The translations under genes were made by a program, and so were the position numbers. The notes beneath the pieces are model-generated. The model saw only the letters and a list, made by a program, of their open reading frames with translations, was not told where the DNA came from and made no database searches. 64,000 nucleotides of DNA from Verrucomicrobiota bacterium (GTDB lineage: Bacteria > Verrucomicrobiota > Verrucomicrobiia > Opitutales > Opitutaceae): positions 62,001 through 126,000 of the forward strand of contig JAEYUW010000020.1 in assembly GCA_023432225.1 (NCBI GenBank), in the 5' to 3' direction. Positions within the stretch are counted from its first letter, which is position 1, and each line of letters starts with the position of its first letter. Of this stretch, positions 49,459 to 57,717 are shown in pieces.

Positions 49459-52400
49459 TCAGGGCGCGGCGCAAGGCTCCTTGGTGCTGCCGGGATCGAG
49501 GCCGAGCCGGACTTCGCGTTCGTGGATGGCGGCGATGAGCTCGCGCAAGCGACGGCCGGACGCTTCGGTGGCCTTCAGGAAACCGTCGCTGTTGCGGTTG
49601 AGCTGTTGGAGGCGGCGCCACGCCACGACCTCGGCCGTGACATCGTAGGCGGAGGTGAGCAGGTCGTCGCCGGCCTCGTAGTAGGCGATGGCGCGCTGCA
49701 GGCCCCACTTCTTGCCGAGGTAATCCTTGATGCGCTCTTCGACTTCGCAGATTTCGACGATCTGCTTGATGCCCTCGATGACTTCCTCGCGCGTGAATTC
49801 TTCCTTCGCGGCCCATTCGGAGAAGTCGCGCGTGGTGTAGGCGTCCTTGAAACGGTCGACGAGACGCAGCGCGCGCTCGATCTTCGCGCGTTCGGCGGGG
49901 TCGGTGACGGTCTCGAGCTTCTCCTTTAGAATGTCGCCGGGGAAATCGACGCTGAACTCCTCGAACTTTTCCTGCGCGCGCTTCAACGCGCTTTCGTAGG
50001 CGTCGTTCGTGACCTTTTCCCATTCGGCGCGCTGGTCCTGGTCCAGCTGGATCGTGGCGTTGAAGCGCCGGAGCTGCGTTTGGATGCGGCAAAGCTCGGT
50101 GCGCAGCTGCGTGATCTCGCCGCGGAGGCGGGCGCGCTCCGCGGGATCGACGGCGGGCGGAGGTTTGGTCGCGGGAACGACGGGAGCGGTCGCGATGGAT
50201 TTCGGGGGCGGCTTCCACTCGCCGCTGCGCAGGAGCTGCACGACTTGGCGCGGGGGCAGCGGAGACTCGGGCACGGTTTGCAGCTGCCGCAGATTTTCTT
50301 GGCCGCGGTTCCATCGATCCAGCGCCTCAGCGCGGGCCAAGTCGGGCGCGCCGGTCTGGCGGAGGACTTTTTGCGCGTGTTCCATCAGGTCGATGTTCTG
50401 GCGGGTTTGCAGCAGCACTTCGCTTTGCAGCAGCGCGGCGTCGACCGGCGAGGGCGGCGAAGCTTCCGGGATGCCGGCGAGCGCGGGGTGGCCGGTGAAG
50501 TCGAAATCGCCGGTCATCGCGCGGGCGCTCTGGTCAGCGAGCGAGCGGGCGGCCTCGAGGTCGCCTTTCGCCGCGGCGTCCACGGCGGCGCGGCCGAGAC
50601 TGGCGCTGCCGACGAGTTGGCCGAGCGCCGTGGTCTTCAGCGCGGGATCGACACCGGCCTGCACCCAGGCGTTGCCGGTGTCGGGACCGAAGTCGACGCC
50701 GCCAATCGCGACGAGGCCGAAGAATGTTCGCTCGCCGGAGGAGTCAAAGTTGCCGGTCCAGAAGCCGCGTTGGAATTGCGCGGGCAGCGGCGCCGCCGGC
50801 GCGGGCGGCAGCGGCGGGGCGAGCGTGGTGCCGCGGGCCTGCGCCCAGCGGACGAGGGCGAGCACCTTGGCGGCTTCGCGGAGGCGATGCAGGTCGGGCA
50901 GCGCGCGGGCGTAGTCGGCGTAACGGCTCGTGAGCATCGCGGCGTAGCCTTGCATCGCATCCTCGGCGAGGCGGCGGGCGGCGGCGGAATTGCAGCGGTC
51001 GTGGCTCATGATCCGCGCGCGAACGCCGGGGCGCGCGTCGCCGAAAGTGACGACGCTGCCGTCGGGCGCGGCTTGCAAGGCGACCGCCTCGGGCACGAGC
51101 CAGAAGCGCACGCTGAGATCGCCGAGTTCGTAGACGTTGCGCTCGGCTTCGAGGCGGAAGGCGAACTGGCTGGGCGTGACGTGGCCGGGCACGCGCTTGG
51201 CCAGCTCCGGCGTGGTGCCGAGCGTCTTGAGCGTCCAATCGGCCGCGAGGAACGTGCGCGCGAGCTCGGAGTTGGGCGCGAGGCCGTCGAGGTAAACCGG
51301 CGCGACCTCCAGCGGCGGCATGCGGTGCATGGCCTGGAGAAAATTTTCCGACAGCACGAGGCCGTTGAGCCACGGTTCGATGATGCGCTCGCGGACGAGG
51401 TTGGCGTTGACGTCGTCGGCCACCGCGCGGAACGCCGTGATGTCGCCGGTCCGGCCGGCGCGATCGCCCGCCGCGCGCCAGCGTTGGTCGGCCACGCCGC
51501 AGTTGCGGAAAATCGCGCCCCAGATGGCGACCTCAGCCTGGGTTTGCGCCTGCGCCTCGGACAGCGCGCCGGACTGTTTCTGTTGGCGGATGGCGTTGAT
51601 CGTCGGCAACACGCCCAGCAGATCGAGCGCGATGCTCAGCCCGGCTTGGTCGTTAGCGGCGCCGGCGCGGACAAAGGTGGCGCCGCCGAGGCTGCCGAGT
51701 TTGGTGTAGCAATAAGACCAGAAGATCGCCCATTCCGGCGAGCCCGCCGGCACTTGGCCGAGCATGCCGCGCACGCAAACGGGGATCTCGTCGGCCGACG
51801 CGCCGAGCAACTCGACGCCGCGCGCAACGAAGCGCTGGCGGTCGGCTTCGAGATTCGGGTTGGTGAGCAGCTGATTGAAGATGCCGAGCAGCCACGCCTT
51901 GCCGGCGGCGAGGTCGCCGAGGTTGGCCTGCATCTGCTGATCGAACTGACGGACGAAGGCGGCGCCGGCGGCCTTCGACGCTGCGGTCGGTTCGAGGCTG
52001 AACGACGGCGACGGGCTGCGCAGCGCGTCGTGGAGCAGAGTCGAGTAGTCGATGGGGCCGGTCGCAAAGGCGGGATCGTAGTAGCCGGCGAAGGCCAGCT
52101 CGCCGGTCGCGGGATCGATGAAGACGCGGCGCAGGACGTTAATGCCGGCGCCGTCGGTCGAACGCGGAGTGAGGCCGGGAATCGTCCATGGATCGTTGAG
52201 GTCGCCGCGGGCGAGCGTGCCCGGCGTTTGGTTGACGGGTAACCGGCGTCCGCGGACGGCTTCGCGTTTGGCGGCCATCACCTGCTCGATGGCGACCACG
52301 GCGCGCGGGCCGCGGCCGGCAATGCTGCCGGGCGGAGGTGGCCGGACGGGTTGTCCGGAGCCGGCGGTCTCGGCGAGCGGATAGAGGAAGAACTTCAATT

Positions 52401-52788
52401 TGCTTTTTCCGCGGGAGAGGACGAGCGACAGCGGTCCCTCCTCGTTGGCGGCCCACGCGTCGATCGTCTGAGCCGCCTGATCGAGGGAAGCGACGGGTTG
52501 GTCGTTGACGTGGGTGAGCACGTCGCCCGGCTTCAAATCCATGTGCGCCGAACGCGTGCCGGGAAGGATCTTGTCGATGACGACGATATCGCCGCCGCGC
52601 GAGGCGACGGTCTTCAGTCGGACGCCGATCCGGGTGTCCGCCACGGATAAACCCGCGGTCGCCGGCGCGGTTCGGTCCCCGCGCTGTGCGAAGAGCGACG
52701 GTGTGCCGAGCGCGCCCAGAAGCAGACCGCAGGCAAGGAGACTGCGGCCGAAGGACGAACGCCACGAGCAGCGAGGCATGGTTTTCAT
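49459..52788 (-). CDS. Giant secreted PDZ-domain protein, function unknown
   Basis: 1109 residues. Signal peptide to about FAQ, then one PDZ domain at about residues 55-140 (GDIVVIDKILPGTRSAHMDL, PGDVLTHVNDQPVASLDQ). The rest (about 970 residues) has no domain I recognise: a long alpha-helical middle and a charged coiled-coil-like C-terminal region (RARLRGEITQLRTELCRIQT and onward). No protease motif was found, so the PDZ probably acts as a binding module. It starts 15 bases after the DUF2225-like gene, suggesting a working pair. An alternative ATG is 3 codons in. Confidence 0.75.
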   Translation of the reverse strand: MKTMPRCSWRSSFGRSLLACGLLLGALGTPSLFAQRGDRTAPATAGLSVADTRIGVRLKTVASRGGDIVVIDKILPGTRSAHMDLKPGDVLTHVNDQPVASLDQAAQTIDAWAANEEGPLSLVLSRGKSKLKFFLYPLAETAGSGQPVRPPPPGSIAGRGPRAVVAIEQVMAAKREAVRGRRLPVNQTPGTLARGDLNDPWTIPGLTPRSTDGAGINVLRRVFIDPATGELAFAGYYDPAFATGPIDYSTLLHDALRSPSPSFSLEPTAASKAAGAAFVRQFDQQMQANLGDLAAGKAWLLGIFNQLLTNPNLEADRQRFVARGVELLGASADEIPVCVRGMLGQVPAGSPEWAIFWSYCYTKLGSLGGATFVRAGAANDQAGLSIALDLLGVLPTINAIRQQKQSGALSEAQAQTQAEVAIWGAIFRNCGVADQRWRAAGDRAGRTGDITAFRAVADDVNANLVRERIIEPWLNGLVLSENFLQAMHRMPPLEVAPVYLDGLAPNSELARTFLAADWTLKTLGTTPELAKRVPGHVTPSQFAFRLEAERNVYELGDLSVRFWLVPEAVALQAAPDGSVVTFGDARPGVRARIMSHDRCNSAAARRLAEDAMQGYAAMLTSRYADYARALPDLHRLREAAKVLALVRWAQARGTTLAPPLPPAPAAPLPAQFQRGFWTGNFDSSGERTFFGLVAIGGVDFGPDTGNAWVQAGVDPALKTTALGQLVGSASLGRAAVDAAAKGDLEAARSLADQSARAMTGDFDFTGHPALAGIPEASPPSPVDAALLQSEVLLQTRQNIDLMEHAQKVLRQTGAPDLARAEALDRWNRGQENLRQLQTVPESPLPPRQVVQLLRSGEWKPPPKSIATAPVVPATKPPPAVDPAERARLRGEITQLRTELCRIQTQLRRFNATIQLDQDQRAEWEKVTNDAYESALKRAQEKFEEFSVDFPGDILKEKLETVTDPAERAKIERALRLVDRFKDAYTTRDFSEWAAKEEFTREEVIEGIKQIVEICEVEERIKDYLGKKWGLQRAIAYYEAGDDLLTSAYDVTAEVVAWRRLQQLNRNSDGFLKATEASGRRLRELIAAIHEREVRLGLDPGSTKEPCAAP

Positions 52789-52803
52789 GGAGAAAATTCC
52801 CGC

Positions 52804-53613
52804 TCAACGCGGCGCGCGCGGCAGCGCTTCCCGGCCGCTGTCGGGCGCGGCGTTTCGCGCGCTGATCAGCCGAGCCTGCTCGCCGAGAAAACGGTTGAGC
52901 CAGGGCAGGGCTTGCTCCCGGACCGTGCCGAGGCGATCGAGGCGTTGCCGCGCCTCGTCGAAACGGCCGAGCCGACGGCAAAGTTCCACCCCGAGATAGC
53001 GGGCCATGAGACTATCGGCGCGACGATCGCGTTTTTCGCGGAGGTCGTCTGCCGCGCGGTCGAACCAGAGGAGCGCTCGTTCCGCGGCGCGGGCGTAGTC
53101 GCCGTGTTCGTCGTCTTCGGCTTCCCAACTTGCGCAGAGATAGGTTCGTCCGATCTCGAACGGGTCGGCGCGCAATTCCTCGCGCAGGATCGCGAGCGCG
53201 AACCACGGAGTGGCGGGGAGCGCTTCGGTGCGGAAACGCTTTCCGGCGACGACTTCGCGCAGGCGCGCGACTTCTTCGGTCGTGGGATACTTGGTGAAAA
53301 GGGGGAATCCGCACTGCGGGCAGCGCGCGAGGGCCGGCGGCTGACTGATTGGGCCGAGTTTCTTGAGGTCGAGCCGCTGGCCCTCGGCGTAGCCGGAGAG
53401 ATCCTGCACGGCTTCGAACGAGGTGCCGTCGAGCGGACAGGCGAGAGAGACGATCGCGCGCTCGCTGGCGGCGGCGGTGCTGACGAGGGCGAGCGCGAGC
53501 GGGAGCAGGAAGCCGCGAGCGCAGCGCTCGAAACGACGCCGTGTATGCGCTTGCGGCAGGATGAAAGAGAACCGGAATAATCCGCTCGGCCCGAGCGCGC
53601 GGCACCATTTCAT
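52804..53613 (-). CDS. Exported DUF2225-like protein with two CxxC-type sites
   Basis: 269 residues from ATG 53613. A long basic n-region is followed by a signal (LLPLALALVSTAAASE). CPLDGTSFE and CPQCGFPLFTKYP give the paired zinc-ribbon-like cysteines of DUF2225. The C-terminal half is TPR-like helical (YARAAERALLWFDRAADDLR). Co-transcribed with the giant PDZ protein. Function unknown. Confidence 0.75.
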   Translation of the reverse strand: MKWCRALGPSGLFRFSFILPQAHTRRRFERCARGFLLPLALALVSTAAASERAIVSLACPLDGTSFEAVQDLSGYAEGQRLDLKKLGPISQPPALARCPQCGFPLFTKYPTTEEVARLREVVAGKRFRTEALPATPWFALAILREELRADPFEIGRTYLCASWEAEDDEHGDYARAAERALLWFDRAADDLREKRDRRADSLMARYLGVELCRRLGRFDEARQRLDRLGTVREQALPWLNRFLGEQARLISARNAAPDSGREALPRAPR

Positions 53614-53754
53614 GGTGCGCGAGCATACGCTGCGCGGGCGTGCGCGGCTCCGCATATCGTGTTCTCGCGTTGGAACGCAGCGCGGATGATGCGGCGTATT
53701 AGCGCCGCCGGGAGAGCCGAACGGCCCGGGCCACTCTGCGAGGATGCGGGTCGC

Positions 53755-54315
53755 TCAGTCGATTCGCACGCCGGCGGCCGATGCGGCGATCAGCTTTTCG
53801 AGCCGACGCTGGCGGGTCGCTTCCTGTTTCGCCGAGGCGACGTGATGCGTGGCGAGGCGGCGATAGCCGGGCGGCTGAGCGTTGAAGAATTTCCAGGCGG
53901 CCGCGTTGGCCTTGAACAGGCGGAGCAGCGCCGGCGGAAACTCGGCGGCTTGCTTGCGCTCGAAGGAATAGAGGCCGGTTTTCGCGGCGCTGCGGGCGGC
54001 GAATGCGGCGAGGCCGGCTGGCGCCACGCGGCCTTCGCGGGTGAGACGCTCGACGTGGGCGACGTTGACGTTGCTCCAGACGCTGCCGGGTTTGCGCGGG
54101 GTGAAGCGTTGCATGTGGCTCTCGTCGTCGATGCGGCGCATGACGCTATCGATCCAGCCGAAGCACAGCGCTTCGAGCACGGCCTCCTGGTAGGTGAGGC
54201 CGCGGTGCGCGACGTGTTTTTTGTAGAGACCGACCCACAACTCGGTCGCGGTCGCATGGTTTTTCTCGAGCCACGCGCGGAAATCGGCGGCGGATTTGAA
54301 GAAGCGGGCTTTCAT
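53755..54315 (-). CDS. YdeI/OmpD-associated family protein
   Basis: 186 residues from ATG 54315, which overlaps the TfoX-like stop (ATGA). Family landmarks: ELWVGLYKKH, LEALCFGWIDSVMRRID, RFTPRKPGSVWSNVNVAHVE and the basic C-terminus. Family members are linked with bacteriocin or peptide resistance in enterics, but the mechanism is not established. Translationally coupled to the TfoX-like gene. Confidence 0.85.
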   Translation of the reverse strand: MKARFFKSAADFRAWLEKNHATATELWVGLYKKHVAHRGLTYQEAVLEALCFGWIDSVMRRIDDESHMQRFTPRKPGSVWSNVNVAHVERLTREGRVAPAGLAAFAARSAAKTGLYSFERKQAAEFPPALLRLFKANAAAWKFFNAQPPGYRRLATHHVASAKQEATRQRRLEKLIAASAAGVRID

Positions 54316-54746
54316 TTCGGGCGGTGGCCGGCGCGGGCCGAGCGAGGTGAGGCGGGACGGCCGGATTTCCGTTTCTTCGGGGGCGGCACCACCCCGATAC
54401 GCGGATCGCGGCGGCGGATGAGTTGAACGAGCGCGGTGGCGGTGCGCTCGAAGGTGGCGGCGGATTCGGGGAGGTAGAGCCACTTGCCGAGGACAGGGTG
54501 GATGCTCAGGGCGGGAAACTCGGCGCACAGGGCGGCGTGGTGCGCGCGGTCGGTGGGTAGGAGCATTCCGCACCACGGCTCTTCGCCGGTGCTGCAGCAG
54601 AGCACGATCTTGCCGTCGAGGTAGACGGCCTTGGCGCCGAACATGGAGCGCAGGACGAAGCCGGGCTCGCTCTCGAGCGGCTCCCAGAGCCAGGCGTGGC
54701 GATGGATGACGCGGGCGGCGGGCGGGCGGTCGCGGTGAAATTTCAT
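54312..54746 (-). CDS. TfoX N-terminal domain protein
   Basis: 144 residues. Core SMFGAKAVYLDGKIVLCCST and GKWLYLPESAATFERTA match the TfoX_N domain; the C-terminal half of full Sxy/TfoX is absent and replaced by a short basic tail (PPPKKRKSGRPASPRSAR). Single-domain versions are common and need not control competence. First gene of the two-gene unit with the YdeI-like protein. Confidence 0.85.
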   Translation of the reverse strand: MKFHRDRPPAARVIHRHAWLWEPLESEPGFVLRSMFGAKAVYLDGKIVLCCSTGEEPWCGMLLPTDRAHHAALCAEFPALSIHPVLGKWLYLPESAATFERTATALVQLIRRRDPRIGVVPPPKKRKSGRPASPRSARAGHRPK

Positions 54747-54900
54747 CCGGAGGGCGGTTTTTAACCGACGTGTTACGACCGAGTCACGCGCGGGTGTCGG
54801 CGGCGTGAACTTTCGTGCAGAAAGTTGCGGGATGCTTGAACGCGGAGCGGGGGTCGTGCGTCTTTCTTCACGTTCATAGTGTTTGCTTGGTGTTAGGGTG

Positions 54901-54926
54901 AAGGCCGCCTAGGGGTAGGCGGCCTT
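54901..54926. terminator. Strong hairpin, terminator-like
   Basis: AAGGCCGCCTA-GGGG-TAGGCGGCCTT, an 11-bp perfect stem, 58 bases beyond the stop of the gene at 54985. No long U-run follows on either strand. The rest of 54747-54984 shows no gene. Confidence 0.45.
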
Positions 54927-54984
54927 CGTATTTATGGGATAGCGATGTTCCGTTAAGCCTTCGATAGCGGAGTGTGGAGAGCGT

Positions 54985-55284
54985 CTACAAACTCCAATCG
55001 CGCAACGCTTGGTCAATGGTCTCCATGGACGTGATCTTCTGCGGGCTCGGTTGTGGCATGCAGGTGTAGCCGTAACCCGCTTCGGTGATCGCGTTCTTGT
55101 GGTCCTTAACGTGGCGATAGTTGGAAAAGATAAGCATCCCGCGCGGTGCTCCGTATCCATCGAGCAAAACCTCGGCGGTGACCCGACTCCCATTCGCGAG
55201 GCGAAGACTGAAGGGCATCTTGATTTTTAGATGGCGCGTTGAGGCCGCGTTCTTCCATTGGCGCTGCAAGTTGGAAAGGGTCAT
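54985..55284 (-). CDS. Small hypothetical protein
   Basis: 99 residues from ATG 55284; the frame stays open further upstream, but that lies in the esterase gene. Strand-rich middle (KMPFSLRLANGSRVTAEVLL) and YGYTCMPQPSPQ. No known domain recognised. Base composition is a little lower in GC than the neighbours and it stands next to no related function; possibly acquired. Confidence 0.6.
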   Translation of the reverse strand: MTLSNLQRQWKNAASTRHLKIKMPFSLRLANGSRVTAEVLLDGYGAPRGMLIFSNYRHVKDHKNAITEAGYGYTCMPQPSPQKITSMETIDQALRDWSL

Positions 55285-55295
55285 CTCGACTGGAG

Positions 55296-56081
55296 CTATT
55301 TCGTTGCCCCCAGCAGCTCCGCCGTCTCGACCGGCTTGCGCCATTGCGGGTTGTGGTCGGCTTCCATGATCGTGACGGTCCAGCCGCGGGCGCGGGCGCG
55401 TTCGGCGGATTTCCAGAAACCGTCCTGTTCGGGCTTTTGGCCGGGATCGACGGTGAGGATGTAGACCACGGGAAGCTTTTCGCGGGCGGGGTTTTTGAGG
55501 GTGAGCGGATCGGTGAAGGTCTTGGCGGGATGCGGGACGTCGAACGGATGGGGCTGGCCCGGACGCACCCACGGCGGGACGATCATGCCGTCTTTCGTCA
55601 TCTTATCGATCCACTCGGTGCTGCCCATCACCTGGGCGGCGGATTCTCCGTCGTTGGGCACCATGGCGTCGAGATAGACGAGTTTCTTGATGCGCTCCGG
55701 CACGCGGTCGGCGACGCCGGTGATGACCATGCCGCCGTAGCTGTGGCCGACGAGGATGACGTTCTCGAGGCGTTCGAAGAGGATGACGTTCACGACGTCC
55801 TGGATGTGCGTTTCGAGGCCGATGTCTTTCGAAGAAAGGTGTGCGCGCTCGCCGAGGCCGGTGAGCGTGGGGCGACGGACGTCGAAGCCCTTTTCACGGA
55901 GGAGTGGGTCGACTTTGGAAAATTGCCACGCGCCGCCCCACGCGCCGTGGACGATGAGCATGACGGGTTTCGCGGCGGGTGCTGGTGCGGTGGCGCCGGA
56001 CTGTGCGGGGGCGTCGGCAGCGAAGGTCGCGGCGGCGACGGGAAGGAGGAACGCGAGGAACAGGGCAGCGGGCGTTTTCAC
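55296..56081 (-). CDS. Secreted alpha/beta hydrolase (esterase, EstC/salicylate-esterase-like)
   Basis: 261 residues from GTG 56081, chosen for its signal peptide (KTPAALFLAFLLPVAAATFA). The fold is clear: oxyanion region LIVHGAWGGAWQF, nucleophile Ser in LVGHSYGGMVITG, acid after VVYILTVDPGQ, and catalytic His in MEADHNPQWRKP. This pattern matches the plant MES/bacterial EstC-like branch. Substrate unknown. The frame remains open upstream to 56600 only because it runs in the flagellin gene. Confidence 0.88.
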   Translation of the reverse strand: MKTPAALFLAFLLPVAAATFAADAPAQSGATAPAPAAKPVMLIVHGAWGGAWQFSKVDPLLREKGFDVRRPTLTGLGERAHLSSKDIGLETHIQDVVNVILFERLENVILVGHSYGGMVITGVADRVPERIKKLVYLDAMVPNDGESAAQVMGSTEWIDKMTKDGMIVPPWVRPGQPHPFDVPHPAKTFTDPLTLKNPAREKLPVVYILTVDPGQKPEQDGFWKSAERARARGWTVTIMEADHNPQWRKPVETAELLGATK

Positions 56082-56136
56082 ACGCTCCGAATGCCGCAAT
56101 GCTCGCGCCGGGTCAAACGCCCGATGAGCAGCGAGA

Positions 56137-57375
56137 CTACCCGAGCAGGCGCAGCGCCATCTGCGCCGACTGGTTGGCTTGGGAGAGCATCGCGGTGCCG
56201 GATTGAACCAGAATGTTGTAGCGGGCGAGCGTCGTGGATTCTTCGGCGACGTCGACGTCCATGATCCGGCTGTTGGCGGCTTCGATGTTGGCTTTGTTGA
56301 CGCTGAGGACTTCGGCGGCGAATTGGAGACGCGATTGCTGCGCGCCGTTGGTGGAGCGGTTCTTCGCGATATTCTGAATCGCGGTGCTGACGGAGCTGAG
56401 CGAGAGGCTCGCGAGATCGGCGGCTGAGGTGACGTCGGAAATCGCGCCTGCTCCGTCGGTGCTCTCGATCGAAAAATTGCGGACCCGGACGCCGTTAGCG
56501 GCGTTGGACGAAAGCTGAATCGGACCGGAGGCAGGTGACGGCGTGGTCGACATCGCGGGGCTGGCCGAACCGTCGATGTAGGCATTCGTGGTGGTGCCAT
56601 CGAAGGTGATCCGCATGCTGTGCCACGCGGTGTCTCCGGGGTTGGCTGAACCGATGATGGTGCCGGCGTCGCCGAGCCACACCGAAAAGATATCGCCGAT
56701 GTTCTTGCTCTGATACTCGAGGTTGATCTCGAACGGATCGGAGAAAGTTTGGTTGGTGGTAACGATGCCGAAGGAACCGTCGAGATTCAGCTCGTTGCCG
56801 GCGACGTAGGCGGAGCCACCGAAACTGTCGTCGGTCCAATTGCTGAGATTGCTGAAGTTGTCGGACAAAGTCGGGAACGCAGGGGTGCCCGTGAGTTCCA
56901 CTCCATCGATGGCGATCGAGCCGGCGCCATCCTCCGTGACGGGGACGGTCAGGCCGGTGGCGCCGAAGAGGGCCTTGCCGTTGAATTTTTCGTTACCCAG
57001 CGAAGTGAGCTGGGTTTGGAGCTGGGCGAACTCGGCCTGATAGTTTGCGAGATCGGCGGAGTTTTTCGTCGGGTCGTTGTAGAGGGTTTTCAGCTCGCCG
57101 ATGCGGCTGAGGACCTTGCCCGCGACCTGGAGGGCGCCGTCCTGCGTTTGGAGAAAGGAGGTGGCGTTGCCGAGATTGGCGGCGGCGGCGCTCTGTCGAC
57201 GAGCGGTCGCGGTGAGCTTCATCGACACGGCGAGGCCGGCGGCGTCGTCCTGCGGGGCGACGATCTTCGAACCGCTGGCGAGGCGGTGGAGGCTGCGTTG
57301 GAGCAGCGAGGAGGAGGACGCGAGATTGTTCGCGGCCAACGTCGCAGCGTAATTCGTGTTGATGACGACTGACAT
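56137..57375 (-). CDS. Flagellin with inserted lectin-like domain
   Basis: 412 residues. D0/D1 N-terminus (NTNYAATLAANNLASSSSLL, RLASGSKIVAPQDDAAGLAV) and C-terminus (NIEAANSRIMDVDVAEESTT, MLSQANQSAQMALRLLG) are normal flagellin, exported without a signal peptide by the flagellar type III system. The central variable part, about residues 166-305, looks like a concanavalin/LamG-type beta-jellyroll: DNFSNLSNWTDDSFGGSAYV, NIGDIFSVWLGDAGTIIGSA, WHSMRITFDGTTTNAYIDGS and GVRVRNFSIES. No other flagellar gene is nearby. AAGGA six bases upstream of the ATG is a good ribosome site. Confidence 0.92.
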   Translation of the reverse strand: MSVVINTNYAATLAANNLASSSSLLQRSLHRLASGSKIVAPQDDAAGLAVSMKLTATARRQSAAAANLGNATSFLQTQDGALQVAGKVLSRIGELKTLYNDPTKNSADLANYQAEFAQLQTQLTSLGNEKFNGKALFGATGLTVPVTEDGAGSIAIDGVELTGTPAFPTLSDNFSNLSNWTDDSFGGSAYVAGNELNLDGSFGIVTTNQTFSDPFEINLEYQSKNIGDIFSVWLGDAGTIIGSANPGDTAWHSMRITFDGTTTNAYIDGSASPAMSTTPSPASGPIQLSSNAANGVRVRNFSIESTDGAGAISDVTSAADLASLSLSSVSTAIQNIAKNRSTNGAQQSRLQFAAEVLSVNKANIEAANSRIMDVDVAEESTTLARYNILVQSGTAMLSQANQSAQMALRLLG

Positions 57376-57456
57376 GGTTCGTCCTTGAGCCGGGGGTGCG
57401 TGGGATGCGGCATCCGTGCCGCGCGGGTGTCACTCGTGCAACTAGCGACGGGGAGG

Positions 57457-57483
57457 AAATCGTCCGTGGCGCGGGGAAATTTA
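57457..57483 (-). promoter_or_regulatory. Candidate sigma-28 (FliA) promoter of flagellin
   Basis: On the minus strand TAAA (57483-57480), exactly 15 bases, then GACGATTT (57464-57457), close to TAAA-N15-GCCGATAA. The predicted start is about 70 bases before the flagellin ATG. Confidence 0.55.
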
Positions 57484-57565
57484 GCGCCGGGAAAATTTTG
57501 TGAAATTCGACTCAAGCCGCGCGGCGCGCGGGCCGATGTGCGCGCGCCGCCGCGGTGACGCTAGG

Positions 57566-57589
57566 GTAGGGGCCAGTCTGTGACTGGCC
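57566..57589. repeat. Single-hairpin palindrome, GTAGGG family
   Basis: GTAGGGGCCAGT-CTGTG-ACTGGCC, upstream of the flagellin promoter. Confidence 0.65.
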
Positions 57590-57691
57590 GGTTCGGGGAG
57601 GATTCGCGGACGATGGCGGCGGCGAGCGCGGATCGACTACGCGATCACGTGACGCGGGAAATTGCGCGGCGCGGGTGGGGACGGCGATTTT

Positions 57692-57717
57692 TAGGGCCAG
57701 TTGAAAACTGGCCCTAC
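57692..57717. repeat. Palindrome abutting prfC stop codon
   Basis: TAGGGCCAGTT-loop-AACTGGCCCTAC. On the minus strand its GTAGGG end contains the TAG stop of prfC (57714-57716). Confidence 0.75.

Noticed and set aside
50080..52242. 720-codon plus-strand frame opposite the PDZ protein
   Set aside because: Composition is Arg/Ala/Glu-rich with no domain; the minus-strand frame has a signal peptide and PDZ domain.
57406..57421. Sigma-54-like sequence CGGCACGGATGCCGCA before flagellin (minus strand)
   Set aside because: GG and GC spacing fits, but the -12 part is CCGCA in place of TTGCA and the core is part of a simple palindrome. The sigma-28 candidate upstream fits better.
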